Below, in pieces: positions 60,685 to 64,000 of a stretch of 64,000 nt of DNA. Origin of the DNA: Paragordius varius (taxonomy: Eukaryota > Nematomorpha); the NCBI GenBank assembly GCA_964247055.1, contig OZ176051.1:1116001-1180000 (forward strand). Reading direction: 5' to 3'. The position numbers and the translations under genes are program-made. Below the pieces are notes generated by a model that saw only the letters and a list, made by a program, of their open reading frames with translations, was not told the origin of the DNA and searched no databases. The stretch's first letter is position 1. Each line of letters starts with the position of its first letter.

Positions 60685-61037
60685 ACAAAAATATCATAAT
60701 GCATTAAGAAAAAATAAGATAGTGACTATAAATTAATATGTGATTATAAATTAGGATTAAAACTTATCTTTTTAAATTATACTCATTTATTTTCTTAAAA
60801 CTCCATTAGATTTATGATTTAAATATCTTAAAAGTTTTTAGTAAGCCGTCTTTACAAATAGCTTTTTTAGTCTTTTAGGCGCATTATATAATTTTTTTTA
60901 AAAAATGTAAAATTGTAAAAACATCTCAAACTTTTTTACCGCTATTTTTTTATATTTATTTAATCGCTTATCAACAGATAAATGTTGATTATGGTTAGAA
61001 AAGTAAATAATTAACTATAAGCTTTCAGGCTACATTT

Positions 61038-61619
61038 TACCAACAAAAGAGTGTCCTTAAACACTTCAAGTTGAACAATTCAAGTTGATCCACACTTCAA
61101 GTTTGTCTTTAAAATTTATAAATTTTAATTTAACCATAATTTTTGCATTTATTTTTTTATTTTATTAACCTAATTTTCTTTATTTATTATATATTTATTC
61201 ATTTAAAAATATAAATATTTATTGAATAACCACTTTTTTGTTTCAAACTATTTTTTTTCAATTGACCAAAATTATTGACTTTTAAATGTTTTTAATGAAA
61301 AATTTTAATTAATAACCCAGAAAACTTATATATTTTTTCATTTCGTGTTAAAATCTTATAAATATCTAAAATTATTATAAGAAATTAATAAGGATATAGG
61401 GTTTCTCAAAGATTAAAAGTTGATATCGATTTAAAATTTATGTTAAATAATAAAAAATAGGTTAAAAACAATAAAATAGACGAATTATTTACGATTTAAT
61501 TGATAAAAGTTAAAAACAAAACAAAAAAGTCAAAGGACCAACTTGAAGTCAAGAACCAACTTAAAATGTTCAAGGACCAACTTGAAGTGTTCAAGGACAC
61601 TCTTGAAGTGCAAATGGTA
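61038..61619. repeat. Foldback MITE, copy D (variant arm repeats)
   Basis: A 582-bp element starting TACCA and ending AATGGTA. The arms carry inverted units with core CACTTCAAGTTG and AGAGTGTCCTT, in place of the ATTCAAATTCACCC unit of copies A-C. The core is AT-rich. It shares the termini and layout of the family but has its own arm repeat. Confidence 0.65.
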
Positions 61620-61683
61620 TACTAATATCAGCTGTTTGTTTCAATCGTGTTTTGGAGCCCGATAGGCTTTAGGAGTCTCAGAA

Positions 61684-62105
61684 CTGTAAAAATATAAGCT
61701 TTTTATTTAATACATGAGAACAAATGTGTTAAAGTAGATTTAAAATTTTAATAAAATGATTAGCAATTAATACAAATAACAAATTTACGATTCCGTTAAT
61801 TCTTTATTTTATGAATCCGTTAAATTTGAAACTCACGTAGTCGAAAAATTGACATTAAGCGTAATTGGATAAAATAAAATCCGATTTAAGGTCGCAAACT
61901 TTTAAAAACATTGCAGGGAAGATTATTTAATTAAATAAGAAAAAATAAATTGCGGAAAATGAGCGCAAACTACATTTTAAATAATATAAAATTTAAAACC
62001 TACAGTTTATAACCCTAAGGGAATTAATAAAAGCGATGAAAATTTTTAAAAACCACACTGATGTTTATAGTTAAACAAAATAGAGAAAAATGTTTTAATA
62101 GTAAT
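61684..62105. other. Spacer downstream of DDX56
   Basis: AT-rich DNA with no recognised gene. A possible micro-exon on the minus strand (ATGTCAATTTTTCGACTAC then GTGAGT, 61854-61836) is too short to support. Confidence 0.35.
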
Positions 62106-63716
62106 TTACATTCTTAATAAATCACCTAAATATTGAGGAATATGTTTAAGATGTAAAACCGCTTGTCCTTTAATCAATCCACTTTTGCCTTTTGAGGATT
62201 TATGTTTCAAAAGGGATTTATTGATTTCTTTTCCTGGAAAAAATTCCTTCTTCAGTCGTTCATTATTCAATATTTCTGCTTTAATTTCGTTTATTCGGGT
62301 TTCTTTGATCAGAATACGTGTTATTGATTTATAAACGTCATCACAACGATAACTAAAATATTATTTATTATGAAAATACCTAAATAGATGCATCTGTTCT
62401 TTGGGCCAAAGAAATTCTTTTATAACGTGAAAATTATTGACAGATTTGCGCCCAGGATTAAAATGCATTTCACATTTATCTAAACAAACAGTTTCTTCGG
62501 GTTTAACAAATGATATGGCGTTTCCGTGATTGAATGCACGGGCAGTCCTACCCACTCGATGGATATAAGAACGTTTTGTGACAGGGAAATCAAAATTAAC
62601 AACATTGCAAATCTTTTGAAAATCTAAACCTCGACTGGCATGAAACTCGTCTGACTTCGCACTTTTCATGAAACTATCGTCTGCTGCTATCACGTAATCA
62701 AACAGGCCCTGATTAAATTGGGTTAAAACATTAACTCTCGATAAAAGGGGCATTTCCCAATTTAGCAAGCAGCAATTGATGCCAAACAATTCCAAAAAAA
62801 GTTTTAATCTATATTGATAATATTATTTTACTTGTAGCACTTTTCAATGTTGTTAACGTAAAATAGCGTTTTGCCTTTCAACAAACCAAGTTTTAACAAT
62901 ATATAAGCTATTGTAAATTTTTCCTGATCGTTTTCCACTCTATAAACTTGTACATAATATAACATACTTGATAAGATATTGATTCAATTGAGGAATTGAG
63001 GTATCTAATTTATTTTGTATTAACAACTAAAGTAAAAAAATAACTTACGGGGTTATTAATCGTGTTTTGGAGAATTTTGATATTTTTATTTATCGTTGCC
63101 GATAATAAAATTAATTGAGAATTGACGAAGCGTCTAAAATTAACCAATGAATAAACTTTAAAATCAAGAATATATCTTTTTTATATCCGAACGAAAACAA
63201 TAAATCAGCCTCATCAAAAACCACGATATCAAAATGGACATCAAATGGCTTTTTAGCAATATGAGGGGGAGTGGAGATTATTATATTGGCCATTACATTA
63301 TTATTATTGTGGTCAAAAATTTCGCAAGTAATATCATTACAATAATTAAGTAATTTCTCTGTTTAAAATAATTATTAATACCTTTATAATTTGATATATT
63401 TGAATTGATAAGTCCGAAGATGGTACGATAATTAAGGCTTTATACTATTAATATATAATATAGATTTACATTTTTATTTTCAATAATGTTTTGGATTATA
63501 GGTAATATAAAGGCTCCAGTTTTCCCAGAACCGGTTGCTGCTTTAATAATCAAATTCTTCCCTACACTAATTTTATTTATGGCATTTTTCTGAATTTCTG
63601 TGGGTTTTCTCCAACCAAGTTTCGATATACCCTATCACATATACACATATAGATATAACTTTTAATAAGGAATCGTTAAATCCGAATTCACAAAAATTAC
63701 TGGGGTTACAATTCAT
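62106..63716 (-). CDS. DDX56: DEAD-box RNA helicase DDX56
   Basis: Nucleolar helicase needed for large ribosomal subunit assembly (yeast Dbp9 family). Nine exons: 63716-63660, 63631-63470, 63444-63382, 63356-63157, 63133-63049, 63026-62968, 62939-62832, 62808-62380 and 62352-62106, giving 469 residues (human 547). All eight introns are ultrashort: 28, 25, 25, 23, 22, 28, 23 and 27 nt. Helicase motifs in order: Q motif GWRKPTEIQ, Walker A AATGSGKTGAF, PSSDLSIQ, STPPHI, FDEADLLFSFG, LLSATI, YVNNIEKCYKLKLFLE, GLDFQKICNVVNFD and HRVGRTARAFN. The C-terminal tail (YRCDDVYKSITR, EINKSLLKHKSSKG, VLHLKHIPQYLGD) matches DDX56 rather than other DEAD helicases. The intron before exon 4 needs the second of two adjacent AGs. 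Complete. Confidence 0.96.
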
Positions 63717-63777
63717 AGCGTGAGCCGGGCGATAATTTATTCATACATATGCGTAAAAACATTTATTACTACATATC

Positions 63778-63942
63778 CTAAAATCCCAATTGCGCACATT
63801 CTGCTCCAAATAAACTTTTATAAACCTTCTGTAACACAATTCCCTCAATTTTATCATTAATTAAAATAAGAGGTGTGAGCTTTGAATAACGTTTAGGGAA
63901 AACGGATAAGCCAATTCTGATTCCCAAGTCAAATTTAATCAT
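63778..63942 (-). CDS. Small unrecognised ORF (54 aa) upstream of DDX56
   Basis: A complete 54-codon frame from ATG to TAG, ending 61 bp before the DDX56 start codon on the same strand. It begins MIKFDLGIRIGLSVFPKRYS and ends LFGAECAQLGF. Its composition (Gly, Arg, Pro, Cys, few Asn/Lys runs) is more protein-like than chance ORFs here. It could be a small gene or the last exon of a gene starting beyond the window. No family recognised. Confidence 0.4.
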   Translation of the reverse strand: MIKFDLGIRIGLSVFPKRYSKLTPLILINDKIEGIVLQKVYKSLFGAECAQLGF

Positions 63943-63974
63943 TTATAAATACGCCCAAAGTGATTTAGCCTTTT

Positions 63975-64000
63975 TTAACACTTGGATACAACACACTCAT
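63975..64000. repeat. Start of another TTAA-type MITE X, cut by the window edge
   Basis: The final 26 bases begin TTAACACTTGGATACAACAC, matching the terminus of MITE X copies 1 and 2, with the TTAA in place. Confidence 0.7.

Noticed and set aside
1-64000. CRISPR arrays, operons or ribosome binding sites
   Set aside because: The window is spliced animal DNA; repeats seen are MITE arms and microsatellites, not spaced arrays.

Overview
This is animal nuclear DNA, very AT-rich, with spliced genes and many transposon remnants. The host genes are conserved eukaryotic ones: NAPRT, EEF1G, a DEF8-like Rubicon-homology gene, DBR1, EIF3C, GNPNAT1 and DDX56. The DEF8-like gene plus abundant mariner, hAT and LINE remnants point to a metazoan, probably an invertebrate. 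The most striking property is intron size. Rebuilding the reading frames against the known protein families requires 24 introns of only 21-37 nt (six of exactly 22 nt), alongside other introns of 80-4,200 nt, some stuffed with transposons. Among animals, introns this short are known to me mainly from dicyemid mesozoans; that affiliation is an inference only.

Layout. 1-2.2 kb: a foldback MITE and unassigned exon-like ORFs. 2.2-7.3 kb (-): NAPRT, nine exons, C-terminal part not in the window. 7.7-12.1 kb: an old Ty3/gypsy-like fossil carrying nested MITEs. 12.8-29.9 kb: a tight chain of five housekeeping genes in alternating orientation: EEF1G(+), DEF8-like(-), DBR1(+), EIF3C(-), GNPNAT1(+). 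Gaps between coding regions are 10, 1, 49 and 96 bp, so neighbours meet tail-to-tail or head-to-head and must share promoters or overlap UTRs. EIF3C introns hold a nearly intact hAT transposon and a foldback MITE flanked by a 124-bp direct repeat.

30.3-32.8 kb: a 5'-truncated LINE next to a mariner copy. 33.7-42.3 kb (-): an unrecognised Asn/Ser/Gln-rich gene, predicted 822 aa, with an almost empty 7.9 kb upstream. 50.2-59.1 kb: a transposon pile-up. One mariner is split by a LINE with a 9-bp target duplication; another is split by a 3.5-kb TA-flanked inverted-repeat unit that itself holds a LINE. 60.4-61.6 kb: two more foldback MITEs. 62.1-63.7 kb (-): DDX56, nine exons separated by eight introns of 22-28 nt, preceded by a 54-codon ORF and the edge of another TTAA-type MITE.

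Functionally the host genes cover NAD salvage (NAPRT), translation (EEF1G, EIF3C), lariat RNA turnover (DBR1), UDP-GlcNAc synthesis (GNPNAT1), ribosome assembly (DDX56) and lysosome/autophagy traffic (DEF8-like). They are not a pathway cluster; what links them is compact packing and tiny introns. All assignments come from reading the sequence and remembered family alignments; no search was run.
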